Below are positions 26,126-32,720 of a stretch of DNA of 64,000 nt, piece after piece. Position 1 is the first letter of the stretch. Every line of letters begins with the position of its first letter. Below the pieces are notes generated by a model, which saw only the letters and a program-made list of their open reading frames with translations, was not told the origin of the DNA and did no database searches. The translations under genes were made by a program, and so were the position numbers. This stretch comes from Flavobacterium sp. (lineage in GTDB: Bacteria > Bacteroidota > Bacteroidia > Flavobacteriales > Flavobacteriaceae), in assembly GCF_027531905.1 (NCBI RefSeq), contig NZ_JAPZSU010000035.1:1-64000 (forward strand). The letters are read 5' to 3'.

Positions 26126-26794
26126 AAGTTAGAGGTTAGAAAATTGAAAGCAGAAAGCAGATTGAAGAAGGCAGAAATTAGTCATCAGTGCTCAGTTTTT
26201 AGTGTTCAGATTGAATAAAATAGAAAGCAGATTGTAGCAATAGCCGGTTAACAAAAGTTAACTAGTCTCGATGAAATGATTGAACTCAAAACATAAAAAA
26301 CTCTTAGAAATGGATATCGTTTCTTTACAATACAGAATCAAAATTTACAAGTCCTACCATCGGTCGGATATTAGGTATCCTTAGTCGGTTTTAACCAACT
26401 AGAGGGCGAAGACAATGCCATTAGCTTGAGGATTAAATGATAAAATGATTGCTGATTTTTGATTAACGATTTTTGATTGTCGATGTATAAGATACTGAAA
26501 ATCATATAATTTTTACTCACTTGCTCGAAAATCTAAAATCAAGAATCGTTAATCTTCAATCTAAAATCTCTTAACTTTATGACAGTGAACTAGAGGGTGA
26601 TGATATATACCTAAGTAGTTTTGGAAGCAAAAAGTCCTTGGTCTACGGACTGCGAGAGGGATAGGAACTGGCTACCGAAGTAGCGTGGATAGCCCGACCG
26701 TAATACCGCAAGTGGCCGACTCACGACAACGCTGCATAGGCCACTTGGGGTATTTGGGTCTCGCCCAAATCTTACTAAAAAGTATCGCAATTAG
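26126..26794. other. repeat-rich intergenic region with decayed coding sequence
   Basis: The first ~135 nt are AGAAGTTAGAGGTTAGA and GCAGAAAGCAGATTG type short repeats. At 26252-26267 there is a palindrome GGTTAACAAAAGTTAACT. Two coding-like scraps follow: one reads LVGFNQLEGEDNAISLRIK before a stop near 26440, and one reads ELEGDDIYLSSFGSKKSLVY then GLREG before a stop near 26662. They share LEG-ED/DD and may be relics of one duplicated gene tail. No intact gene is present. The structured segment 26637-26770 is listed separately. Confidence 0.5.
26637..26770 (+). other. multi-hairpin structured segment, candidate non-coding RNA or repeat
   Basis: Three stems follow each other. GGCTAC-CGAA-GTAGC lies within AGGGATAG...GGATAGCCCGACC. 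AATACCGCAAGTGGCC (26702-26717) pairs with GGCCACTTGGGGTATT (26739-26754), 14 of 16 positions, around a 21-nt loop. ATTTGGG (26752-26758) and CCCAAAT (26764-26770) form a 7-bp stem. GC content is clearly above the AT-rich surroundings. The element has no open frame of note and matches no structured RNA I recognise. Confidence 0.5.
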
Positions 26795-26995
26795 CCAATT
26801 GGGTGAAATTTAAATAAAACAAAAACTTAACCACATAGAGCTATAGATTACTAGCAAATCAACATAGAAAAAAAAGAAATAGCACTATTTTTCACAATAG
26901 ATTAGCTATGTGAATAGTAAAACGTCTATTGACTTCTTTTAAAAAACTATATATTCTATGATTCTATGTGGTAAAAATAATTTCATGCAATGGGT
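26795..26995 (+). repeat. MITE-like repeat, copy 1
   Basis: About 201 nt, almost the same as 50144-50348 through the interior (AACCACATAGAG, GAAATAGCACTATTTTTCAC, GTGAATAGTAAAACGTCTAT, ATTCTATGATTCTATGTGGT). Its termini CCAATTGGGTGAAATT and AATTTCATGCAATGGG are degenerate versions of the perfect 19-bp terminal repeats of copy 2. No coding capacity. It ends 41 nt before the hutU ATG, so it occupies that promoter region. Confidence 0.75.
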
Positions 26996-27036
26996 ATCAC
27001 TATTATTTTATTTTCGATTGTAAAAACAAAAAAAAG

Positions 27037-29022
27037 ATGACATTTAAAGAACAAATTCAACAAGGAATTCCTGATATTTTACCACAACCTAAGCCGTATG
27101 ATGCTGCCATAAATCACGCGCCAAAACGTAAAGAGATTTTAACGGCAGAAGAGAAAAAGTTGGCGTTGCGCAATGCGTTGCGTTATTTTGACCCGAAACA
27201 TCATTCGGAATTAGTACCTGAATTCTCGGACGAATTAGAGCAATACGGGCGCATTTATATGTACCGTTTTCGTCCTGATTACAAAATGTACGCACGTCCG
27301 ATTGACGAATATCCGGGAAAAAGCGAGCAAGCGAAAGCTATTATGTTGATGATTCAAAACAATTTGGATTATGCCGTGGCGCAGCATCCGCACGAGTTGA
27401 TAACCTATGGCGGAAATGGCGCGGTGTTTCAAAATTGGGCACAATACCTTTTGACGATGCAATACTTGTCGGAAATGACCGATGAACAAACGTTGACGAT
27501 GTATTCTGGCCACCCGATGGGATTGTTCCCTTCGCACAAAGAGGCGCCGAGAGTGGTGATAACGAACGGGATGGTGATTCCGAATTATTCGGCACCAGAC
27601 GATTGGGAAAAAATGAATGCCTTGGGCGTTTCGCAATACGGACAAATGACGGCTGGAAGTTATATGTATATTGGACCACAAGGGATTGTGCACGGAACGA
27701 CAATCACGGTTTTGAATGGTTTTAGAAAAATTAAAAAGAATCCAAAAGGAGGTTTATTTGTAACTTCTGGATTGGGAGGAATGAGTGGCGCGCAACCCAA
27801 AGCGGGAAATATTGCGGGTTGTATCACCGTTTGCGCCGAAGTAAATCCGAAAATTACCCACATTCGTCACAGCCAAGGTTGGATTAATGAAGTGATTGAA
27901 GATTTAGACGCTTTAGTGCAACGTGTAGCCTTGGCAAAAACCAATAACGAAACCGTTTCTATTGCTTACTTAGGTAATGTAGTGGATGTTTGGGAGCGTT
28001 TTGACCAAGAAAACATGCATATAGATTTAGGTTCTGACCAAACTTCTTTACATAATCCGTGGGCTGGCGGGTATTATCCTGCGGGCATATCGTTTGAAGA
28101 AGCCAATGAAATGATGGCGAACCAACCGGAACTTTTTAAAGAAAAAGTACAAGAAACGTTGCGTCGTCACGCAGCGGCAATCAACAAACATACTGCAAAA
28201 GGCACCTATTTCTTTGATTACGGCAACGCCTTTTTGCTAGAAGCCTCAAGAGCAGGAGCCGATGTGATGGCTGAAAATCCAACGCTTGGTAGAGAGTTCA
28301 AATATCCTTCGTACGTTCAAGATATTATGGGCCCGATGTGTTTTGATTACGGCTTTGGTCCTTTCCGTTGGGTTTGTACTTCAGGAAAACCAGAAGATTT
28401 GGCCAAAACAGATGCTATTGCTTGTGCGGTTTTAGAAAAAATGATTGAAACCTCCCCTATAGAAATCCAGCAACAAATGCAGGATAACATTCAGTGGATT
28501 AAAGGCGCTCAAGAAAATAAATTGGTCGTAGGTTCACAAGCGAGAATTTTATACGCTGATGCCGAAGGACGTACTAAAATCGCCGAAGCGTTTAACCAAG
28601 CGATTGCCAAAGGCGAAATTGGTTATGTGGTTTTAGGCCGTGACCATCACGATGTTTCAGGAACCGATTCGCCTTATAGAGAAACGTCGAATATCTATGA
28701 CGGTTCAAGATTTACCGCTGATATGGCCATTCATAATGTGATTGGCGATAGTTTCCGTGGCGCTACTTGGGTGTCTATCCACAATGGCGGCGGTGTTGGC
28801 TGGGGCGAAGTTATCAATGGTGGCTTTGGTATGGTTCTTGATGGTTCAAAAGAAGCTTCAAAACGTTTGACTTCAATGCTATTTTGGGATGTCAACAACG
28901 GAATTTCTCGCAGAAGCTGGGCGCGTAACGAAGGAGCGATTTTTGCCATCAAACGCGCTATGGAAGTAGAACCTTTACTAAAAGTGACACTTCCGAATGC
29001 AGTTGAAGATTATTTGCTATGA
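27037..29022 (+). CDS. hutU: urocanate hydratase
   Basis: A 661-residue enzyme from ATG 27037 (MTFKEQIQQGIPDILP); the open frame to 26968 starts inside the repeat. It converts urocanate to imidazolone propionate in histidine breakdown. Conserved urocanase segments include ELITYGGNGAVFQNWAQYLL, the NAD-binding GLGGMSGAQPKAGNIAGC, SDQTSLHNPWAGGYYPAG and the C-terminal GGVGWGEVINGGFGMVLDG. It is the long form (~660 residues) rather than the ~550-residue proteobacterial form. No other hut gene is adjacent, so the pathway genes are scattered or this copy is isolated. A MITE-like repeat lies just upstream. Confidence 0.96.
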   Translation: MTFKEQIQQGIPDILPQPKPYDAAINHAPKRKEILTAEEKKLALRNALRYFDPKHHSELVPEFSDELEQYGRIYMYRFRPDYKMYARPIDEYPGKSEQAKAIMLMIQNNLDYAVAQHPHELITYGGNGAVFQNWAQYLLTMQYLSEMTDEQTLTMYSGHPMGLFPSHKEAPRVVITNGMVIPNYSAPDDWEKMNALGVSQYGQMTAGSYMYIGPQGIVHGTTITVLNGFRKIKKNPKGGLFVTSGLGGMSGAQPKAGNIAGCITVCAEVNPKITHIRHSQGWINEVIEDLDALVQRVALAKTNNETVSIAYLGNVVDVWERFDQENMHIDLGSDQTSLHNPWAGGYYPAGISFEEANEMMANQPELFKEKVQETLRRHAAAINKHTAKGTYFFDYGNAFLLEASRAGADVMAENPTLGREFKYPSYVQDIMGPMCFDYGFGPFRWVCTSGKPEDLAKTDAIACAVLEKMIETSPIEIQQQMQDNIQWIKGAQENKLVVGSQARILYADAEGRTKIAEAFNQAIAKGEIGYVVLGRDHHDVSGTDSPYRETSNIYDGSRFTADMAIHNVIGDSFRGATWVSIHNGGGVGWGEVINGGFGMVLDGSKEASKRLTSMLFWDVNNGISRRSWARNEGAIFAIKRAMEVEPLLKVTLPNAVEDYLL

Positions 29023-29193
29023 TATAGGATTTCCTTTGAAATCTTGATATCAAATACGTTTTTTTGAAAGGTGATTGTGATTTTAAACAAAAACATTTTG
29101 ATAATTATAATCTAATGTTAAAAAAAATCATCTTGGACTGAAAACAGCTTATTTTACAGCTTAAATAGAAAATATAACTTAAATAATATTCTT

Positions 29194-29730
29194 ATGAAAC
29201 CAATATCATTATTTGCCTTAGTGCTAGTTGTTTTTTTTAGTTCTTGTAGTTCGGTTAAAGTGTATTCGGATTACGACAAAAATGTTGATTTTTCTCCTTA
29301 TAAAACTTATGCGTATTACAAAGCGGGCATTGATAAAGTAGAAATTTCTGATCTGGATAAAAAACGTATTTTGAGAGCGATTGACCAACAAATGGCTGCC
29401 AAAGGATTTACCAAAAGCGAAACGCCCGATTTGTTAATCAATATTTTTACCAAATCAAGAGAGCAAGTCAACGTAAACCAATTCAACGCAGGTTGGGGTT
29501 ACGGCTGGGGCTGGGGTTGGAATCCTTGGATGATGGGCGGTAACCAAACCACCGTTTCTACTTCTACCGAAGGCACCTTGTATATTGACCTTATCGATGC
29601 CAAAAAGAAAGAAATGATTTGGCAAGGTGAAGGTATCGGAACCTTAACTAAAAACACGGACAAAAAAGACGAAGTAGTAGCTGAATTTGTTGGAAAAATT
29701 TTAGCACAATATCCTCCTGTGAAAAAATAA
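29194..29730 (+). CDS. DUF4136 domain lipoprotein
   Basis: A 178-residue protein with a lipoprotein signal peptide (FALVLVVFFSSC), then VKVYSDYDKNVDFSPYKTYAYY, the typical entry of DUF4136, and ITKSREQ-like strands, a Gly/Trp-rich loop (NAGWGYGWGWGWNPWMMGG) and the closing GTLYIDLIDAKKKEMIWQGEG. It should be anchored in the periplasm or outer membrane. Function of the family is unknown. It is separate from hutU (171-nt gap) and precedes the ilv leader region. Confidence 0.88.
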   Translation: MKPISLFALVLVVFFSSCSSVKVYSDYDKNVDFSPYKTYAYYKAGIDKVEISDLDKKRILRAIDQQMAAKGFTKSETPDLLINIFTKSREQVNVNQFNAGWGYGWGWGWNPWMMGGNQTTVSTSTEGTLYIDLIDAKKKEMIWQGEGIGTLTKNTDKKDEVVAEFVGKILAQYPPVKK

Positions 29731-29754
29731 ATCGTGGTGAATAACTTATTTGTT

Positions 29755-29762
29755 TATATTTG
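29755..29762 (+). promoter_or_regulatory. promoter -7 element for the ilv leader transcript
   Basis: TATATTTG fits TAnnTTTG, 18 nt before the first leader-peptide ATG. Transcription would start near 29768, placing both leader peptides and both terminators on one transcript. Confidence 0.55.
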
Positions 29763-29779
29763 CGCCATCACATTTTTAT

Positions 29780-29830
29780 ATGAAAAACAATAACAGTATT
29801 ATTAGCATCATTTCAATTATCATTCGATGA
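29780..29830 (+). CDS. isoleucine-rich leader peptide 1
   Basis: A 16-codon frame encoding MKNNNSIISIISIIIR, with 7 isoleucine codons in 9 positions, stop TGA at 29828. It lies between a -7 promoter element and a terminator, the arrangement of an amino-acid-sensing attenuator. Stalling at Ile codons would free 29835-29841 (GAGAGGT) to pair with ACCTCCC of the terminator, preventing hairpin formation. Too short for normal gene calling. Confidence 0.8.
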   Translation: MKNNNSIISIISIIIR

Positions 29831-29866
29831 GAATGAGAGGTGCTGTATATCAATAACAAATATATG

Positions 29867-29893
29867 AACCTCCCAATTGGGAGGTTTTTTTTT
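29867..29893 (+). terminator. attenuator terminator 1
   Basis: AACCTCCCAATTGGGAGGTT is a perfect palindrome of two 10-nt arms followed by eight further T residues. GAGGT at 29837-29841 is the exact complement of ACCTC at 29868-29872 and can act as the competing antiterminator arm. Confidence 0.85.
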
Positions 29894-29898
29894 AAAAT

Positions 29899-29949
29899 AT
29901 GACACAAAACACTAGTATTATTAGCATCATTATTATTCGTCTTTGTTGA
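29899..29949 (+). CDS. isoleucine-rich leader peptide 2
   Basis: A second 16-codon frame, MTQNTSIISIIIIRLC, with 6 isoleucine codons in 7 positions and stop TGA at 29947. It shares the 18-nt stretch AGTATTATTAGCATCATT with leader 1, so the two modules look like a tandem duplication. It starts six nt after the T-run of terminator 1. Confidence 0.8.
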   Translation: MTQNTSIISIIIIRLC

Positions 29950-29976
29950 CGAGTTAGGATGTTATGCATAACTATG

Positions 29977-30011
29977 AAACCTTTCTCGTCACTTGAGAAA
30001 GGTTTTTTTTT
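29977..30011 (+). terminator. attenuator terminator 2
   Basis: AAACCTTTCTC (29977-29987) and GAGAAAGGTTT (29995-30005) form an 11-bp perfect stem with a 7-nt loop and a T run. GACGAG at 29948-29953, at the leader stop codon, is the exact complement of CTCGTC at 29985-29990 and would serve as antiterminator. Confidence 0.85.
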
Positions 30012-30035
30012 GACTAAAAATGAACCACAATTACA

Positions 30036-30464
30036 ATGAAAGAAAAAATAACCCTAACGCTATTTTGCGAAAAAGAAGAAACACTAATCAGTAAAATTGT
30101 TCTTATATTCACTCGAAAAAAAATAAAAATTGACCATTTTTGTGTAAACAATTGTGAACAGACTTTATTGTACAAAATCAGCATTGGCTATTGGGATGAC
30201 GAAACGAATAGCAAAACCATAGTGGCAATTTTGGAACGAATTATCGAGGTTTTTTGTTGTTACTCCCAAAATCAAAAGGAACTAGAAACCCATCAAATCC
30301 TACTTTTTAAAATCCCGATAATTCTTAAAAAGCAAATTACACGCTTTCCTATTTATTATCTATTTCAAGAAAAGGAGTACTGGATTTGCTGTGGCAAAAT
30401 AGCCAATGAGCACTTTTACACCTTACAAAACACCCTAACACAATCAACATTACAATTCAATTAA
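30036..30464 (+). CDS. IlvN-like ACT-domain protein (divergent acetolactate synthase small subunit)
   Basis: A 142-residue protein. Residues 1-75 have the order of a single ACT domain as in the acetolactate synthase regulatory subunit of flavobacteria (ITLTLFCEKEETLISKIVLI, then IDHFCVNNCEQTLLYKISI, then IVAILERIIEVFCC). The C-terminal half is short and Lys/Cys/Ile-rich and lacks most of the usual IlvH/N second domain, so the protein may be reduced. It is 10 nt upstream of ilvA and downstream of the Ile attenuators. No ilvB, ilvC or ilvD is next to it, so either it works with a distant catalytic subunit or it has become a relic. Confidence 0.55.
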   Translation: MKEKITLTLFCEKEETLISKIVLIFTRKKIKIDHFCVNNCEQTLLYKISIGYWDDETNSKTIVAILERIIEVFCCYSQNQKELETHQILLFKIPIILKKQITRFPIYYLFQEKEYWICCGKIANEHFYTLQNTLTQSTLQFN

Positions 30465-30474
30465 AAAAAATAAA

Positions 30475-31719
30475 ATGAACTTATTTCAATCCATACAACA
30501 AGCGCAACAAGAACTAGCTACAGTAATTCCCGCAACACCATTAACCGAAAATCTTAACCTTTCAGAAGAGTTTGAGGCTACGATTTTACTTAAAAGAGAA
30601 GACCTTCAAGTGGTGCGTTCCTATAAAATCAGAGGTGCTTACAACAAAATGAAATCCTTAACCGAAAGCGAAAAAACAAACGGCATTGTTTGCGCGAGCG
30701 CAGGAAATCATGCGCAAGGTGTGGCGTATTCTTGTCATCTTTTACAAATTCAAGGCAAAATCTACATGCCCAAAACCACACCCAATCAAAAAGTTAAACA
30801 AGTACAACTTTTTGGCAAAAAGTGGGTCGAAATTGTATTGACAGGCGATACCTTTGATGATGCCTATGCCAAAGCGGTTGCCGACGCCAAGGACAACCAA
30901 AAAGCATTCATTCATCCTTTTGATGATGAAAAAGTCATTGCGGGTCAAGGTACCGTAGGACTTGAAATCCTAGATTATTACCAACAACCTATCGATTATG
31001 TTTTTGTTCCCATTGGCGGTGGTGGACTAGCTTCTGGCCTATCTACCGTTTTCAAACACTTAAGTCCTAATACCAAAATCATTGGCGTTGAACCGCAAGG
31101 TGCTCCTTCGATGAAAACATCGATTGCCAATCGAGCCAATACATCTTTAGACACTATAGACAAGTTTGTAGACGGCGCGGCAGTAAAACAAGTGGGGAAC
31201 CAAACGTTTGCCATTTGCCAAAAAAACCTTGACGATATCGTCCTAGTTCCCGAAGGGAAAGTATGCACCACTATCTTGCGTTTGTACAACGAAGAAGCAA
31301 TGGTGGTAGAACCCGCAGGCGCTTTGACCATTGCAGCATTGGATTTTTATAAAGAGCAAATCAAAGGAAAAACCGTAGTTTGTATCGTAAGCGGCAGTAA
31401 TAACGATATTGAACGCACCGCCGAAATCAAGGAACGTTCTTTACTTTATGAAGGATTGATGCATTATTTCATGATACAATTTCCGCAACGTCCTGGCGCA
31501 CTCAAAGAATTTGTCAATACCATTTTAGGCCCCGACGACGACATCACCTATTTCCAATTTGCCAAAAAGAACAGTCGAGAAGTTGGCTCCGTTGTGGTAG
31601 GTCTAGAAGTGAAAAATCCAAACGACATTTTAGTCATCAAAGACAATATGAAAAAAATGGGGTTCGAGTACCAATACCTCAACGAAAAACAAGATCTTTT
31701 TACCCAACTCATTGGTTAA
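30475..31719 (+). CDS. ilvA: threonine ammonia-lyase, biosynthetic
   Basis: A 414-residue PLP enzyme deaminating threonine to 2-oxobutanoate, the first committed step to isoleucine. The PLP lysine is Lys51 in VVRSYKIRGAYNKM; other hallmarks are CASAGNHAQGVAYSC, the phosphate loop PIGGGGLASGLSTV and VSGSNNDIERTAEI. Residues ~330-414 (FMIQFPQRPGALKEFVNTIL) form one regulatory ACT-like domain, likely the isoleucine feedback site. Control by the tandem Ile leader modules upstream fits its product. It is preceded by the IlvN-like gene in the same unit. Confidence 0.96.
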   Translation: MNLFQSIQQAQQELATVIPATPLTENLNLSEEFEATILLKREDLQVVRSYKIRGAYNKMKSLTESEKTNGIVCASAGNHAQGVAYSCHLLQIQGKIYMPKTTPNQKVKQVQLFGKKWVEIVLTGDTFDDAYAKAVADAKDNQKAFIHPFDDEKVIAGQGTVGLEILDYYQQPIDYVFVPIGGGGLASGLSTVFKHLSPNTKIIGVEPQGAPSMKTSIANRANTSLDTIDKFVDGAAVKQVGNQTFAICQKNLDDIVLVPEGKVCTTILRLYNEEAMVVEPAGALTIAALDFYKEQIKGKTVVCIVSGSNNDIERTAEIKERSLLYEGLMHYFMIQFPQRPGALKEFVNTILGPDDDITYFQFAKKNSREVGSVVVGLEVKNPNDILVIKDNMKKMGFEYQYLNEKQDLFTQLIG

Positions 31720-31786
31720 AAGAAACTAAAAAACAACCACCTTTTCCAGTAAAAAAGTACCTTTGAAACTCAATTTCAAAACTGTT

Positions 31787-32182
31787 ATGACGCCCACTCA
31801 AGACATACAAGACCTAAACGACATCAAAAAAATGGTCGATACCTTCTACACCAATGTTCGAGAAGATGCTGCCATTGGCCCCGTTTTCAACGAAAAAATA
31901 GGCGATCGCTGGCCAGAACATCTCGAGAAAATGTATCGCTTTTGGCAAACTATTTTACTCGAAGTCCATACCTATTCGGGAAGTCCATTTCCGCCGCACA
32001 AACAATTGCCCGTAGACAAAACCCATTTCGACCGCTGGATGGCGATTTTCACCACCACGCTCGACAGTTTATTTGTAGGCCCATTGGCCGATGAAGCCAA
32101 ACTAAGAGCCAAAAATATGGCTGAAATGTTCAACTATAAGATTGAGTATTTTAGGAAGGCTGAAAGAGAGCAATTGAAATAG
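31787..32182 (+). CDS. group III truncated haemoglobin
   Basis: A 131-residue globin from ATG 31787 (MTPTQDIQDLNDIKKMVDTF); a TTG-initiated frame begins 24 nt earlier. Features are the helical FYTNVREDAAIGPVFNE start, the HLEKMYRFWQTILL segment, PPHKQLPVDKTHFDRWMAIF with the haem-proximal histidine, and a closing helix. Such proteins bind haem and usually protect against oxygen or nitric oxide stress. It is 67 nt after ilvA and may be read through from it. The ligand preference is not readable from sequence. Confidence 0.9.
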   Translation: MTPTQDIQDLNDIKKMVDTFYTNVREDAAIGPVFNEKIGDRWPEHLEKMYRFWQTILLEVHTYSGSPFPPHKQLPVDKTHFDRWMAIFTTTLDSLFVGPLADEAKLRAKNMAEMFNYKIEYFRKAEREQLK

Positions 32183-32242
32183 TACTGTTTCCTAGACAAA
32201 AGCATACAAAATCAGGAAATTTTTCAGTTGTTTTTTTTGGAC

Positions 32243-32380
32243 TTCAATTGCCTCCTGCTTTAGCTGGAGGAGTGAAATTTGAATATTTTAAAGGCTTTAG
32301 CCAAAATTAGCTGATTTATTTGGCTAAAGCCAACCCAAATCCATACCCCATTACTCCAGCTAAAGCTGGAGCCAATTGAA
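32243..32380. repeat. inverted-repeat element with CTCCAGCTAAAGCTGGAG-type arms
   Basis: TCAATTGCCTCCTGCTTTAG at 32244 and its near-inverse ending at 32379 (TCCAGCTAAAGCTGGAGCCA) bracket an inner hairpin GGCTTTAGCCA (32293-32303) / TGGCTAAAGCC (32321-32331). No coding capacity. Its form is that of a miniature palindromic repeat. Confidence 0.65.
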
Positions 32381-32720
32381 AGCAAAACGAGCTGAATAGT
32401 TACAAGACACACAGTTTTTAATCTGTGAAAATCTGTGTTATCTGTGTCTAAGAAAATTAGCCATACAATCAGGAGCAAAACAAAAGGCATTGTCAGCCAG
32501 TATGGGTTCCCGCCATCCGCTATAATCTTTGGTACCGAACCCCGGCACCAAAGGATTTTCACTACTGTCGGGGCTAAAGGACTTTCATTGGGACAATTTT
32601 TAAAAAGTAAACCATTGTTAAAATCCTATAAAAACACTTGGTTTACTAAAAATTCCGAATAAAAAACTACAAATAATCATTCGAAATTGTATTTTTACAA
32701 AAAACTATACCGATTTCGAT
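32381..32720. other. repeat-bearing intergenic region before the aromatic hydroxylase gene
   Basis: Contains an AATCTGTGAAAATCTGTG / TTATCTGTGTCTAAG repeat (32418-32452) and, on the minus strand, a variable-hairpin element (32497-32577). The last ~100 nt before the ATG are AT-rich and hold a TATTTTTAC that loosely resembles a -7 element. No intact gene is seen. Confidence 0.5.
32497..32577 (-). repeat. variable-hairpin intergenic element
   Basis: Read on the minus strand: TTTAGCCCCGACAGTAGTGA, then a stem CTTTGGTGCC/GGTACCAAAG (one G-T pair) around GGGGTTC, then GATTATAGCGGATGGCGGGAA. The flanking pattern AGCCC-GA...GTGAAA...AGCGGATgGC-GGA resembles segments at 26650-26700 (+) and 51134-51282 (-), while the stem differs. 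Confidence 0.55.

Noticed and set aside
26310..26384. 24-codon ATG frame in the repeat-rich region before hutU
   Set aside because: No promoter-like element, hairpin or gene partner; composition does not resemble a leader peptide.
26702..26754. Possible integron attC site
   Set aside because: The stem is long and GC-rich, but the arms lack the RYYYAAC and GTTRRRY ends required, and no integrase is nearby.
27089..28952. Minus-strand frames opposite hutU (68-152 codons)
   Set aside because: Antisense to a fully conserved enzyme; His/Arg-rich composition is typical of reverse reading of coding sequence.
32260..32562. Minus-strand 100-codon hydrophobic frame
   Set aside because: It runs through two palindromic repeats and an AATCTGTG repeat; no family resemblance, and its end follows the repeat boundary.
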